This document shows positions 52,835 to 62,218 of a stretch of DNA of 64,000 nt, one piece after another. The stretch is from the NCBI RefSeq assembly GCF_002177135.1, contig NZ_MWPH01000002.1:310001-374000 (forward strand), given 5' to 3'. Under the pieces are notes generated by a model that did no database searches, was not told where the DNA came from, and saw only the letters and a program-made list of their open reading frames with translations. The DNA is from Natronolimnobius baerhuensis (GTDB lineage: Archaea; Halobacteriota; Halobacteria; Halobacteriales; Natrialbaceae). The translations under genes were made by a program, and so were the position numbers. Each line of letters opens with the position of its first letter. Positions within the stretch are counted from its first letter, which is position 1.

Positions 52835-53200
52835 ATGCAAACGGAAACCTCACACGCCACAGAGACGGACGAGCCACAATATGACCAGACCAATGACCGC
52901 TATGTCTTCCACCACGACGTCGATGGGACGGCGACGATTACGACCACCATCGTCCACGCGCTAGCGTCGATTGCAGAGACCGACGTCTCCCAGGGCGAGT
53001 TCTCGCTCTACGATAGCATCGACCCCGATGCGCTTGACCGACTCTTCCGTCCGAAAGCAGACGGCACCGAGCGAACTGGGGGCCACGTCGCGTTTACCGC
53101 CCTCGAGTACGAGGTGTTCGTCTACGCGAACGGCGACGTCATCATTTACCCACCGTCAGAGACTAGTCCGGGTCGCGGTCGCCATCGTCAGTCGAACTGA
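52835..53200 (+). CDS. HalOD1 output domain protein
   Basis: 121 aa. TTTIVHALASIAETDVSQGE and SLYDSIDPDALDRLFRPKAD (about 32-70), then VAFTALEYEVFVYANGDVII form the HalOD1 domain, a haloarchaeal output module of signalling proteins that here stands alone. A polar N-terminus of 25 residues precedes it. Role unknown. Confidence 0.83.
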   Translation: MQTETSHATETDEPQYDQTNDRYVFHHDVDGTATITTTIVHALASIAETDVSQGEFSLYDSIDPDALDRLFRPKADGTERTGGHVAFTALEYEVFVYANGDVIIYPPSETSPGRGRHRQSN

Positions 53201-53304
53201 CGGCGAGTCCGTCCGGTATTTTCCGTCGCTGTCTCCTGCGAGGCGTTCACGCTCCAGTACCGACAGCCCTCGAGTTTAGGTAGCTCCCGGCCATCGGTGT
53301 CGGT

Positions 53305-53616
53305 ATGACGGTTATCGCACTATTGAGCGTCGCACCGGTTATCGAAGACAGCATGGCGTCGGAAGTCGCGAAGGCAGTCGACGCCCTCGAGGCATACGAC
53401 GTGACTTACGAGACGAACCCGATGGGGACGGTGATCGAAGCCGACGACACTGACGAGCTGTTCGCGGCCGCCCAGGCAGCCCACGAGGCAGTCGACGGCG
53501 ACCGCGTGAGTACGGTGTTGAAAATCGACGACAAACGTGGCCAAGAGCAGTCGGCCGACCGGAAAGTCGACGCCGTCGAAGACGCCTTAGGGCGACCTGC
53601 CCGAAGCGACGAGTAA
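53305..53616 (+). CDS. MTH1187-type thiamine-binding protein
   Basis: 103 aa. TVIALLSVAPVIEDSMASEV at the start and ETNPMGTVIEADDTDELFAA (about 36-55) fit the ferredoxin-like MTH1187/YkoF family that binds thiamine or its pyrimidine part. A small soluble oligomer. Next gene, an HMA protein, starts 45 bases on. Confidence 0.83.
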   Translation: MTVIALLSVAPVIEDSMASEVAKAVDALEAYDVTYETNPMGTVIEADDTDELFAAAQAAHEAVDGDRVSTVLKIDDKRGQEQSADRKVDAVEDALGRPARSDE

Positions 53617-53661
53617 GACGGCGAGCACAACGCTCACTTCCCTCGAGCCCAAAGCGCTCGT

Positions 53662-53871
53662 ATGGAACAGACCACACTCGAGGTCACCGGCATGTCCTGT
53701 GGCGGCTGCGAGAAAAACGTCACTGAGGCACTCGAGGCGCTATCGGGCGTCTCGGCGGCACGGGCAAGCCACGAGGACGACGAGGTCCGCGTCGAACACG
53801 ATGGGGAGACCATTGACGAGGAGACGATTGCAACGACGGTCGCGGACGCCGGCTACGAGCCAGCGATCTGA
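53662..53871 (+). CDS. Heavy-metal-associated (HMA) protein, copper chaperone-like
   Basis: 69 aa, one HMA domain with metal-binding GMSCGGCEKN (Cys at about 12 and 15) and the ending VADAGYEPAI. Likely binds Cu(I) and delivers it to a P-type ATPase or other target; none is in the window. Confidence 0.86.
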   Translation: MEQTTLEVTGMSCGGCEKNVTEALEALSGVSAARASHEDDEVRVEHDGETIDEETIATTVADAGYEPAI

Positions 53872-53991
53872 TCGACAGTCGGCAGACGCGACTTCGATAT
53901 CGAAGGTGAAATCACCGAACAGCTGCTCGAGTCAGACGCACGTCTGACACGAACTGACAAACTGTTTTACGCCGGAGGCTGAACTGGGGGT

Positions 53992-54930
53992 ATGGAAAGT
54001 CTCAATCGCATGGCTATCGAGTTGGTCGACGAGGCCCTCGACTACGCCGAGGAGCTTAACGTCGGCGGCTACGATCTCGAAAACGAGGCGACGGTGCTTG
54101 ATTTCGGCCTCGAGTTCGACGGTGGCGTCGAAGCGGGACTGTTGCTGACGGAGATTCAGACGGCGGGATTGGCGACGCCGAGCCATGAACTCGGCGACGT
54201 CGATGGGGTTCCGATTCCACACGTCGAACTCACGACCGACCAGCCGGCACTCTCGCTGTTGTGCTCCCAGAAGGCAGGCTGGGAGCTGACGACTGAGGAT
54301 TTCGAGGGACTGGGAAGCGGCCCCGCACGGGCGCTCGTCGCCGAAGAAGAGGAGTTCCGGCGCGTCGGCTACACGGATGCGTTCGATCTGACTGCGCTGG
54401 CGGTCGAAACGGACGTCCATCCGACCGAGGCAGCAGCCGAGCAGGTCGCTGATCTCGCGGAAGTCGAGACGAGCAGCGTTTTCTTGCTCGCGTATCAGAC
54501 GGCGAGCCTCGTCGGAAGTATCACGAACGCTGCACGCGTCGCCGAACTCGCAACCTTCCGGCTGGTTGAACTCGGCTACGACCCGCTCGATATTGTCTCC
54601 GCAACGGGTCGTGCGCCGGTTGCGCCGGTTGCAGACGACGAACAGACTGCGATTGCCCGGACCAACGATGCGATTGCCTACGGAGGCACCGCACATGTGA
54701 CGGTCCGCGAGGATGCCGACACGGAGGTCTTCGAGTCAGTACCATCGACAGCGGCCGAGGACCACGGCCGGCCGTTCGGCGAGGTCTTCGACGACCTCGA
54801 GTGGGACTTTTCGGAAGTTCCGTCGGATCTGTTCGCGCCAGCGACCATCACAATCGACGTCCTCGGTGGGCCAACGTACGTCTACGGCGAGACTGACGAG
54901 GAACTGGTCGCAGAGTCGTTCAATCTCTAA
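53992..54930 (+). CDS. mch: Methenyltetrahydromethanopterin cyclohydrolase
   Basis: 312 aa. LNRMAIELVDEALDYAEELN, the GPARALVAEEEEFRRVGYTD block (about 105-124) and NDAIAYGGTAHVTVREDADT (about 224-243) are family features. It converts methenyl-H4MPT to formyl-H4MPT. In a non-methanogen it belongs to the C1 carrier pathway of haloarchaea. Its stop overlaps that of the convergent membrane gene by 4 bases. Confidence 0.92.
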   Translation: MESLNRMAIELVDEALDYAEELNVGGYDLENEATVLDFGLEFDGGVEAGLLLTEIQTAGLATPSHELGDVDGVPIPHVELTTDQPALSLLCSQKAGWELTTEDFEGLGSGPARALVAEEEEFRRVGYTDAFDLTALAVETDVHPTEAAAEQVADLAEVETSSVFLLAYQTASLVGSITNAARVAELATFRLVELGYDPLDIVSATGRAPVAPVADDEQTAIARTNDAIAYGGTAHVTVREDADTEVFESVPSTAAEDHGRPFGEVFDDLEWDFSEVPSDLFAPATITIDVLGGPTYVYGETDEELVAESFNL

Positions 54931-55259
54931 CCCTCGAGGGTCTGGGTCTCGGATGGTGTGGTTCGTTCAGTGGTTTCGACGTAGTGGGAGACGATGAGCG
55001 TACCAGCGCGAACGAGGACGGAGAGACAGGCAGTGAGTGTTGCAACTGAGAACGCGATACGCCATACTCCTCCAGTTGCTTGTAGCAGTTCAAACAGAGG
55101 ATGTGGCAGTGAGAGAACGGGTCGTAAAAGCGCAAGTGACAGTTGAGAGAGTATACCAACGAGGGCGGTAATCACGGCCCAAGCAGCAAAGATGCCAACG
55201 AGGATAAGCGATTCCGACAACGCCCACCGAAAGCGGCCCTGCGGGGATTCAGGGATCAT
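54927..55259 (-). CDS. Small three-helix membrane protein
   Basis: 110 aa. Helices at about 15-38 (SLILVGIFAAWAVITALVGI), 40-60 and 66-88 (WRIAFSVATLTACLSVLVRA); polar C-terminus. No family recognised. Encoded between mch and the GTPase gene with short gaps. Confidence 0.6.
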   Translation of the reverse strand: MIPESPQGRFRWALSESLILVGIFAAWAVITALVGILSQLSLALLRPVLSLPHPLFELLQATGGVWRIAFSVATLTACLSVLVRAGTLIVSHYVETTERTTPSETQTLEG

Positions 55260-55322
55260 CGAGCAGCAGAAAGTCCCTCTCGAGTAAAATTCTACCGAAG
55301 TGACGAATGCACCGAGAGAGCG

Positions 55323-56924
55323 TTACTCCATCGGGTGGACATCGGTAACCGTGCCGACGCCCTTGGAGTGGCCCTCACGGAAGACGAACTTTTGGCCTTC
55401 CTCGACGAGATACGGGCGGAACTTGAACCGAACGGTGGTTTCGCCGGTGTCACCGGGCAGAAGACGACCGTCTTCGGGATGGAAGGCGGCGGCTTCGCCG
55501 ATGGTCTCTAAGTGGACGACGGGTTCGTAGCCGTCGCCGATTCTGGTGGGATGATTGAGTACCATCACTTCGGCTTCGAACTCGCGGACAGGTTGGGGAT
55601 CTGCCTCCCGCGGGAGCAAGACCATGCCGCGCTCGATGGCGCTCTCTTTGATTCCTTTCAGGGCGATACCGACGATTCGGCCCGCCTGAGCTTGGTCGAC
55701 GCGGTGGTAGTGCATCTCAATCGAGCGCACTTCGACCTCCTGAAATCGCCCGTCTGGCATCGGCCCGAGTAGGAGTTCGTCGCCGGCTTCGACTTCTCCG
55801 GACATGACGGTCCCCGAGGCAACCGCGCCCACGCCGGTCACGGAGTAGCTGCGGTCGACGTACATCCGGAACTCGCCCATATCCTGGGACGTTTTCGGCA
55901 GCCGGTCGAACAGTTCGTCCAGCGTCTCGAGGCCATCCATGGTGATCGCGCTGGTTTCGACGATGGGGACGACGCGCTCGCCGATTTCCTCGATGGCGGC
56001 GTCGACGCCGTGGCGGGCGACCCGCAGCGGCGATTTATCGACTTCCCGGAGGAGGGCTTCGACTTCGCGTTCGACTTCTTCGACGCGGTCGTCGCTGACG
56101 GCGTCAGTTTTCGTGATCGCAACAATGGTCGGTAGTTCCGTCGCGAGCAAGACGCCGAGGTGTTCGCGCGTGGTCCGCGTGGGGCCGTCATCGGCGGCAA
56201 CGACGAGCATGCCATAGTCGAGTTTCTGGCCGACGAGGCCGCGGATCGTGGTGCGCAACCAGGGTTCGTGGCCGACGGTGTCGACGAACGAGACGAGTCG
56301 GTCGGCTTCCTCGACGACGGCTGCACGGTCTGCTTTCCGGTTCGGATTTCGCACGCGAACGGGACCGTCGTCATCGAAGCCGTAGACGGCATACGAGAGA
56401 TCCGCTGAAAGCCCGCGTTCGACTTCGTGGGGCTGGACGTCAAGGAACGACCGGGTCGCGCCGTTGCCGTCGTCGGCCTGGCCAGTCACAAGTGAGCCCA
56501 CGAGCGTACTCTTGCCGTGATCGACGTGGCCTGCCGTCCCGACGACGACGTGTTCATCATCGGTCTCGAGGACGCTGCCTTCGTGGACCAACGCGACACC
56601 CACTAACCCGTCGTTGACGCCCCAGGTCTGGACGTCGTCGATGTGGGCGTCGGCTTCCTCAGCGAGCAAGGAAAGAACGTCCATCGTCTCCGAAAAGGTA
56701 TCAGGGTCGATGCCAGCGAGGCCACCACTGTCAGTGACGCCGACGACGTAGGTCGCTTCACCGTCGCCAGACAGCAAGCGATGTCGAAGTTGGGCTGCCA
56801 GACTCTCGCGTCGTCCACCCTCGAGGTGGACATCACGTGACAGCCGCTCTTTGAATTCGACGTTGCCTCCGTCCTGTTCGCCACGGTCCAGGGCTCGCTC
56901 GAGGAGAGCCCGGTCACGGCTCAT
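55323..56924 (-). CDS. GTPBP1-like translational GTPase
   Basis: 533 aa from the ATG at 56924 (MSRDRALLERALDRGEQDGG); two earlier ATGs exist. The first about 110 residues are a family-specific domain. The GTPase domain has GTAGHVDHGKST (G1), DTVGHEP (G3) and TKTDAV (G4), followed by two EF-Tu-like barrels (VDRSYSVTGVGAVASGTVMS and RFKFRPYLVEEGQKFVFREG). This is the archaeal GTPBP1/2 relative of EF-1 alpha. Its job in translation or RNA decay is not settled. Confidence 0.88.
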   Translation of the reverse strand: MSRDRALLERALDRGEQDGGNVEFKERLSRDVHLEGGRRESLAAQLRHRLLSGDGEATYVVGVTDSGGLAGIDPDTFSETMDVLSLLAEEADAHIDDVQTWGVNDGLVGVALVHEGSVLETDDEHVVVGTAGHVDHGKSTLVGSLVTGQADDGNGATRSFLDVQPHEVERGLSADLSYAVYGFDDDGPVRVRNPNRKADRAAVVEEADRLVSFVDTVGHEPWLRTTIRGLVGQKLDYGMLVVAADDGPTRTTREHLGVLLATELPTIVAITKTDAVSDDRVEEVEREVEALLREVDKSPLRVARHGVDAAIEEIGERVVPIVETSAITMDGLETLDELFDRLPKTSQDMGEFRMYVDRSYSVTGVGAVASGTVMSGEVEAGDELLLGPMPDGRFQEVEVRSIEMHYHRVDQAQAGRIVGIALKGIKESAIERGMVLLPREADPQPVREFEAEVMVLNHPTRIGDGYEPVVHLETIGEAAAFHPEDGRLLPGDTGETTVRFKFRPYLVEEGQKFVFREGHSKGVGTVTDVHPME

Positions 56925-57065
56925 ACACATCGATAGCGCCTCACGCAGCAAAAGCTTTCTCGTCACATGATAACTCGGAACACAGTACTGGTGCCAACTA
57001 CGTGTGCCATGCTACCGTGTGTCTTCCCACCCCGGTTTCAAGACGCTCGAGCGCCTACAACCTGT

Positions 57066-57278
57066 ATGAGCGTCAGTGGCCTCTGTCAGATCTGTGAGTC
57101 CCGGCCGGCCGAGGAGCGCTGTGAGAACTGTGGGACGCTCGCCTGTGAACAACACTACGAGCGGGCGATGGGGCTGTGTGCTGACTGCGCGACGCAAGCG
57201 CAGCCTGGAATGGGCGACAGTGAATCCGAGCCAAACGTCGATACGAGTCACGACGACGTCGACGTCAATCGGTTCTAA
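57066..57278 (+). CDS. HIT-type zinc-finger protein
   Basis: 70 aa from the ATG at 57066. CQICESRPAEERCENCGTLA then CEQHYERAMGLCADC gives eight possible Cys/His ligands for two zinc ions, as in HIT-type or B-box fingers. An acidic tail follows. Two bases from the next gene, probably co-transcribed. Confidence 0.75.
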   Translation: MSVSGLCQICESRPAEERCENCGTLACEQHYERAMGLCADCATQAQPGMGDSESEPNVDTSHDDVDVNRF

Positions 57279-57280
57279 TC

Positions 57281-57532
57281 GTGACCTCACTGCGCGATCT
57301 GCTCGCCGAATCGCTGGCAATCGGCGAGACAGTACCGGTCAAACTCGAGCAGACCGACGACGGCGAGGCTCTCGTCGCGGCTCATCCTCGAGAGAGCAGT
57401 CCACTGGATATCGTCATTGTCGACGGCGAGGAGTTACTCGAGGAGTGGCCGCCGACCGAACCAGTAGCGGTCGAAATTATCGGGGAAGTGGTCGATGGAC
57501 GCGTTGCGGGACGCATCGTTGAGTCAGCGTAA
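57281..57532 (+). CDS. Small conserved haloarchaeal protein, 83 aa
   Basis: GTG start directly after the zinc-finger gene. LRDLLAESLAIGETVPVKLE and VIVDGEELLEEWPPTEPVAV suggest a beta-rich domain. No family recognised; function unknown. Confidence 0.65.
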   Translation: MTSLRDLLAESLAIGETVPVKLEQTDDGEALVAAHPRESSPLDIVIVDGEELLEEWPPTEPVAVEIIGEVVDGRVAGRIVESA

Positions 57533-57669
57533 ATCCGCCGTCATGCGGACTGGTATACGCCATATTCGGTCACTCTGTCTTCTATCAAGTGAGTCGGACC
57601 ATCAGAACAACAACCGTCTCAGATGGTGGTCTGGTGGTGATTTATCACCTCGGGTCGTCAACTCACCGT

Positions 57670-57783
57670 ATGGGATCACTTGGAACAGTCATCGCCATCG
57701 TGGCTCTCTTCGGCGTCGGCTACTCGTATCTCCGCTGGTACTGGGACGATGACACCGGACTCAACAGCGAACTGTTCGACTGA
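57670..57783 (+). CDS. 37-aa single-helix membrane peptide
   Basis: MGSLGTVIAIVALFGVGYSY then LRWYWDDDTGLNSELFD: one membrane helix and an acidic tail. The ATG at 57670 is preferred to the in-frame one at 57589 because the latter adds an unstructured front. Small proteins of this form are frequent in haloarchaea and often go unannotated. Confidence 0.5.
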   Translation: MGSLGTVIAIVALFGVGYSYLRWYWDDDTGLNSELFD

Positions 57784-57882
57784 GACGGATTGCTGTACCG
57801 CTGTACCGGCATAACCACGACCTGTTGGCGGTTGCGCCGGAACTGACGGACAGGAAACCGTCTGAATGAGAACACGTGTTCG

Positions 57883-58683
57883 TTATTCCCGATACTGATT
57901 GAGTCGTTTCTTGAGCCGTTTGGCTGCCTGTTCGCTTGCCGTTGCGAACTCAGTACCCTGATTTTCGCCAGCGAAGATGATCCCGCGCGAGGAGTTGATA
58001 AGCCCGACTTCTCCCGAGAGCCCGTACTCAACTGCAGCCTCCGCGTCGCCACCCTGTGCGCCCACGCCGGGGACAAGGAAGGGGAGGTCCGGTACCTGTT
58101 CGCGTAATTCCTCGAGTTCTTCGGCTTTCGTTGCGCCGACGACGAGGCCGACGTTGTCGTTATCGTTCCAGAGGTCCGCCAGTGCGGCAATGCGCTCGTA
58201 GACTTGTTCGCCACTCTCGAGTTCGAGATCCTGCAGATCCTCGCCACCAGGGTTCGAGGTTCGACAGAGGATGAAGACACCAGCCTCCTCGTTCGACAGG
58301 AACGGCTGCAACGAGTCCCGGCCCATGTAGGGGTTGACCGTGATCGCATCGACGGTCTCGAGAATCTGGGCGTACTGGCGGGTTGTGTTGCCGATATCGG
58401 CGCGTTTGGCATCCAAGAGGACGGGAACGTCCTTCCCGTGGGCGTACGCGATGGTTTCCTCGAGGGCGGCCCACCCGTCTGGGTCCTCATAGAAGGCTGC
58501 ATTGGGTTTGTAGACCGCAGCGTGTTCGTGTGTCGCGTCGATGATCCGCCGATTGAACGCCCATCGCGGCAGGTCGTAGTCCGACAAATGGTTCGGGATA
58601 CGGGCGGGATCCGGGTCGAGTCCGACGCTAACGACGCTGTTGACCATCCGAATGCGGTCGTGCAACCGATCAAAGAAGTTCAT
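57883..58683 (-). CDS. pyrF: Orotidine 5'-phosphate decarboxylase
   Basis: 266 aa from the ATG at 58683. The class with VLLDAKRADIGNTTRQYA (catalytic DxKxxD at about 90-96), the N-terminal VVSVGLDPDPARIP and the C-terminal GLVVGATKAEELEEL and VPGVGAQGGD blocks. It is the long (type 2) form. It makes UMP from OMP, the last step of pyrimidine synthesis. Confidence 0.94.
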   Translation of the reverse strand: MNFFDRLHDRIRMVNSVVSVGLDPDPARIPNHLSDYDLPRWAFNRRIIDATHEHAAVYKPNAAFYEDPDGWAALEETIAYAHGKDVPVLLDAKRADIGNTTRQYAQILETVDAITVNPYMGRDSLQPFLSNEEAGVFILCRTSNPGGEDLQDLELESGEQVYERIAALADLWNDNDNVGLVVGATKAEELEELREQVPDLPFLVPGVGAQGGDAEAAVEYGLSGEVGLINSSRGIIFAGENQGTEFATASEQAAKRLKKRLNQYRE

Positions 58684-58894
58684 GGACACGAGTGACGCCG
58701 CAACTGTCGAAAAGGTTGCTATCGTCACCACTGAAACTCGAACGCACTCACGCACCCGTAACAAGTGCGAGCAGGTCGGACGCTGTGGGAGCGCTCGGAC
58801 AGCAAATCGGTCGATATCGACCTAATTCTTGTGATACTGACATCCAAATATATTAGAGAGTATCTACTTTTCACGTATCGTTGTTGGCCTGTGT

Positions 58895-59161
58895 ATGAGC
58901 ATTCGATATCAACTGCGAGAACGATTTGATTTCGGAACGGTCGGACAGCAGGTCCGGTCAGCACTCGGCCTCTCACACGCTCCTCAAGAGGCTCCCAAAT
59001 CTGTTCGAGACCGCGATGACGCCACCGGGCAAACGGACGCCTCAGGAAATCTCTTTCACTGCTCGAGTTGTGGTGTCGTCTACATCGCCACAGCAAAACA
59101 ATCCTGTACGACGTGTGAAACCGACGTCGAGCAGGTTCGGTCGACGCTCTCCTGTCGGTAA
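58895..59161 (+). CDS. Zinc-ribbon protein, 88 aa
   Basis: A polar N-terminal half and a C-terminal ribbon FHCSSCGVVYIATAKQSCTT followed by C, giving CxxC ... CxxC. TATA box AAATATATTA at about 58846-58855, roughly 40 bases before the ATG. Haloarchaeal proteins of this size and pattern are common; role unknown. Confidence 0.7.
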   Translation: MSIRYQLRERFDFGTVGQQVRSALGLSHAPQEAPKSVRDRDDATGQTDASGNLFHCSSCGVVYIATAKQSCTTCETDVEQVRSTLSCR

Positions 59162-59362
59162 CAACTCGAGGTCGACAGCGAAGGTAGTACTGGAGAGTCA
59201 AAACTGTTTGACAGAACCACGGTCTACGTTCTGGGAATCGTACTTGAGAGTCGAGTACAAGTAGAGTAGCCACTGAACGTCAGTGCACACCCAATCACAC
59301 GACAGCTATGCGATTGGTGCGTACACAGTGTCAGTTGTTACGATAGAATCAGCGGCGGCCGC

Positions 59363-60016
59363 TCACACAGGGTGTTCGACAGATTCCATCAAGCGCTCGA
59401 TGTTCGCCGCTTCGCCGGCCAGCAGGCGGGGATGTGTCCCAAGTAAGACGAGCAGATCGTCCTCGTGAATAAAGGATGTCAACGCGATTTCGACCTCGAG
59501 AACCTCATCGCCGTATTCGGCTTCGCCGCCGAAAATAGTGACTTCGCGGCCCTCGCCCAGAATCTCGAGGCCAAAGGAGTCCTCGTGGCTGATGTTGTCG
59601 ATGTCCTGTTCGCCATCAAGTTGGGACATAAGTTCCTCAAGGAGTTCCTCGCCGCTTAGGTCTGCAAGTGGGTTGAACGAGCGGCCAAGGACTTCGATGC
59701 CGGGGATCGAAACCGCTGCGAAGAGGCCGGCATCCTGTGTCTGGCCCTGCAGTTCCCGCTCTTTCGTGTAGAGGCCTGCCCACAGCGAGGCTCGGATTTC
59801 TCGTTCGACCCCGATATCGACTTCCTCGTCGATTTCTTTGTGTTCAATCTCGTCTTCTTCGTACCCGGTTTCTGCGAGCGCGGACGCGCTCGGAACGACC
59901 TGATTGGCCTCGAACTCGAGTGGGCCCTCGCCCCTCACGAAGTCGAGACAGCCGGCTGTCAGTGCAACTGCCCCAGTTGCCCCCGCACCAAGGAGCGACC
60001 GCCGAGAGAGAGTCAT
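59363..60016 (-). CDS. DUF6517-like lipoprotein
   Basis: 217 aa. N-terminal MTLSRRSLLGAGATGAVALT then AGC: a twin-arginine export signal with a lipobox (LTAGC) for Cys lipidation at about residue 22. The exported domain is acidic with GIEVLGRSFNPLADLSGEEL. DUF6517 is recalled from such haloarchaeal proteins; function unknown. An ATG one codon upstream is the alternative start. Confidence 0.78.
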   Translation of the reverse strand: MTLSRRSLLGAGATGAVALTAGCLDFVRGEGPLEFEANQVVPSASALAETGYEEDEIEHKEIDEEVDIGVEREIRASLWAGLYTKERELQGQTQDAGLFAAVSIPGIEVLGRSFNPLADLSGEELLEELMSQLDGEQDIDNISHEDSFGLEILGEGREVTIFGGEAEYGDEVLEVEIALTSFIHEDDLLVLLGTHPRLLAGEAANIERLMESVEHPV

Positions 60017-60172
60017 CACTGCATAGTTCGACAGGACCCGTATATTAGTTGCGGATCGTTCAATTTCGGAGACAAGAGCGTCTGTCCGGACTGACTGTTC
60101 AGTCGAGATGGGACTTTCGTGGGAGTCGGAGAACCATCAAGAGTTATCCGGATTGGCTGCCCTCATACAGCC

Positions 60173-61294
60173 ATGACAGAGTTCTCACAGCGGGTCGAAC
60201 AGGTGTCGATCAGTGGCATTCGCGAAGTGTTCGAAGCCGCCAGTGACGACGCGATCAATCTTGGACTCGGCCAACCGGACTTTCCAACGCCGGCACACGC
60301 CCGCCGCGGCGCAATCGAGGCCATCGAAAACGGTCACACCGACGCCTACACGTCGAACAAAGGCACCGAAACCCTCCGCGAAGCTATCGCCACGAAGTAC
60401 GACCGTGACTACGGCCTCGAGATCGATCCGGCCGACGTCATCGCCACCTCGGGCGGCAGCGAAGCCCTGCATATCGCACTCGAGGCCCACGTCGATCCCG
60501 GACAGGAGGTCATCTTCCCCGATCCGGGCTTTGTCTCCTACGACGCGCTGACGAAACTCGCCGACGGGACGCCCAAGCCGGTCGGGCTTCGCGACGATCT
60601 CACGCTCGATCCAGCAACAGTCGAGGAGGCAATTACCGACGACACCGCTGTCTTCATCGTCAACAGCCCGGCCAACCCCACCGGAGCCGTCCAGAGCGAA
60701 GAAGACATGCGCGAGTTCGCACGCATAGCCGACGAACACGACGTGCTCTGTGTCTCCGACGAAGTCTACGAGAAAATCGTCTTCGAGGGCGAACACCGCT
60801 CGCCGCTCGAGTTCGCCGAGTCGGACAACGTCGTCGTCGTCAGCGCCTGCTCGAAGACCTACTCGATGACTGGCTGGCGACTCGGCTGGGTGACTGGTTC
60901 AAACCGACGCATCGAACGCATGCTGCGCGTCCATCAGTACGGCCAGGCCTGTGCCTCCGCGCCCGCCCAGTACGCCGCCGAGGCCGCCCTCACCGGACCG
61001 CAAGACCCCGTTTCGGAGATGGTCACCGCGTTCGAGGACCGCCGCGATGTCGTCGTCGACGGCCTCGAGGACGCCGGACTCGAGGTGCCGACGCCCTCGG
61101 GTGCGTTCTACGCGATGCCGAAGGTACCCGACGGCTGGTGTGACGAAGTGATCGACCGCGGTGTGGTCGTCGTCCCCGGCGACGCCTTCGGCGCGAACGG
61201 CGCGGGCTATGCCCGACTGTCGTACGCGACCGGCATGGAGGAACTGAAAGAGGCACTCGAGATCATGGCCGACGCGACGGCAGCGCTTCGCTGA
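60173..61294 (+). CDS. Class I/II aminotransferase (PLP)
   Basis: 373 aa from the ATG at 60173. NLGLGQPDFPTP near the N-terminus, FIVNSPANPTGAV (about 160-172), VSDEVYEKIV and the PLP-binding Lys in SACSKTYSMTGWRLGW (near 228) define fold type I subgroup alpha. Substrates are probably aspartate or aromatic amino acids with 2-oxo acids; the exact one is not clear. A single gene. Confidence 0.92.
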   Translation: MTEFSQRVEQVSISGIREVFEAASDDAINLGLGQPDFPTPAHARRGAIEAIENGHTDAYTSNKGTETLREAIATKYDRDYGLEIDPADVIATSGGSEALHIALEAHVDPGQEVIFPDPGFVSYDALTKLADGTPKPVGLRDDLTLDPATVEEAITDDTAVFIVNSPANPTGAVQSEEDMREFARIADEHDVLCVSDEVYEKIVFEGEHRSPLEFAESDNVVVVSACSKTYSMTGWRLGWVTGSNRRIERMLRVHQYGQACASAPAQYAAEAALTGPQDPVSEMVTAFEDRRDVVVDGLEDAGLEVPTPSGAFYAMPKVPDGWCDEVIDRGVVVVPGDAFGANGAGYARLSYATGMEELKEALEIMADATAALR

Positions 61295-61358
61295 TCTATT
61301 GCCCGTCTTCGACGGGGTGGAGTGTCACTCGAGGCAGTCATATTTTGGAGTGGGATGT

Positions 61359-62126
61359 TCACTCCCCGATATCGATATCAATATCGACGGAATCGTCATC
61401 GCCATCATCATCTAATCCTGGGATATCGTCCGGCGGACCAGCGTCATCGGCTGGTGAGCCGTCATCGAACGGCCAGCCGGGATCGTCAACTGGTGACGCA
61501 GAGTCACCATCGTCCCCAATATCGTCGTCTGATTCGGTGTCGTCATCGCTTTCACTTTCGTCGTCGGACTCAGCGCCTTCACCGCCATCGCTCTCATCGT
61601 CAGAGTCGGCGTCGTCCTCGCCCTCACTTTCGTCGTCAAACTCGTCGGCACTATCGTCGTCGGGCTCGGCGTCGTCCTCGCCCTCACTTTCGTCGTCAAA
61701 CTCGTCGGCACTATCGTCGTCGGGCTCGGCGTCGTCCTCGCCCTCACTTTCGTCGTCAAACTCGTCGGCATCACCATCGCTTTCATCGTCCTCGTCATCG
61801 TCGGATTCGCCCTCGTCATCGTCGCCGCTCTCGCTGTCGCTCTCGTTGGCCTCGGCTGCAACGTCGTCTCCAAACTCCTCGAGCGCGGTCTCTCCATCGG
61901 TGTCTTCGCCGGGGCCGGCACTGCCACCGAGGATCATCTCCGGTGTCAGGAGCCATGTCATCGCAAGCATCGCAGCCGCAATCAGAACGACCAGCCCGAG
62001 CACCTGAACGCCAGACGGGCCAGGATCTGCACTGTCTCCCGTATTCGCGCGTGGGTCTGGGCCTGCGTCCGGACCAGGTGCAGCCTCCGATTCCGGTCGC
62101 TTCTCGGGCGACTCTCCAGCAGACAT
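61359..62126 (-). CDS. Highly acidic single-TM protein with repeat tail
   Basis: 255 aa. A polar N-terminus, one membrane helix (about 40-62, GVQVLGLVVLIAAAMLAMTW) and a C-terminal region of about 180 residues made almost entirely of Asp, Glu, Ser and Gly. It contains two and a half exact copies of a 20-residue unit (DEFDDESEGEDDAEPDDDSA). The acidic part is probably outside or at the membrane surface. Function unknown. Confidence 0.72.
   Translation of the reverse strand: MSAGESPEKRPESEAAPGPDAGPDPRANTGDSADPGPSGVQVLGLVVLIAAAMLAMTWLLTPEMILGGSAGPGEDTDGETALEEFGDDVAAEANESDSESGDDDEGESDDDEDDESDGDADEFDDESEGEDDAEPDDDSADEFDDESEGEDDAEPDDDSADEFDDESEGEDDADSDDESDGGEGAESDDESESDDDTESDDDIGDDGDSASPVDDPGWPFDDGSPADDAGPPDDIPGLDDDGDDDSVDIDIDIGE
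61621..61770. repeat. 60-bp tandem repeat in coding sequence
   Basis: 61621-61680 and 61681-61740 are identical, and 61741-61770 repeats the first 30 bases. The unit keeps the reading frame of the acidic protein (20 codons), so copy number can change without breaking it. Confidence 0.92.
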
Positions 62127-62218
62127 TATGCCCGATGCTCACCCGCAGTCGGCTTTGTTAGTCGTCAGGTACAACTACAGCCAGCACCGTCTCGATGGGC
62201 CGTTGCAGCCTTACTCGC

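Noticed and set aside
61621-61770. Possible CRISPR array
   Set aside because: The repeats are directly adjacent with no spacers and lie in frame within a coding sequence.
61345-62007. Ser-rich 220-codon frame opposite the acidic membrane protein
   Set aside because: It is the mirror of GAC/GAA repeats and would be nearly pure Ser. The opposite strand has a membrane helix and normal haloarchaeal acidity.
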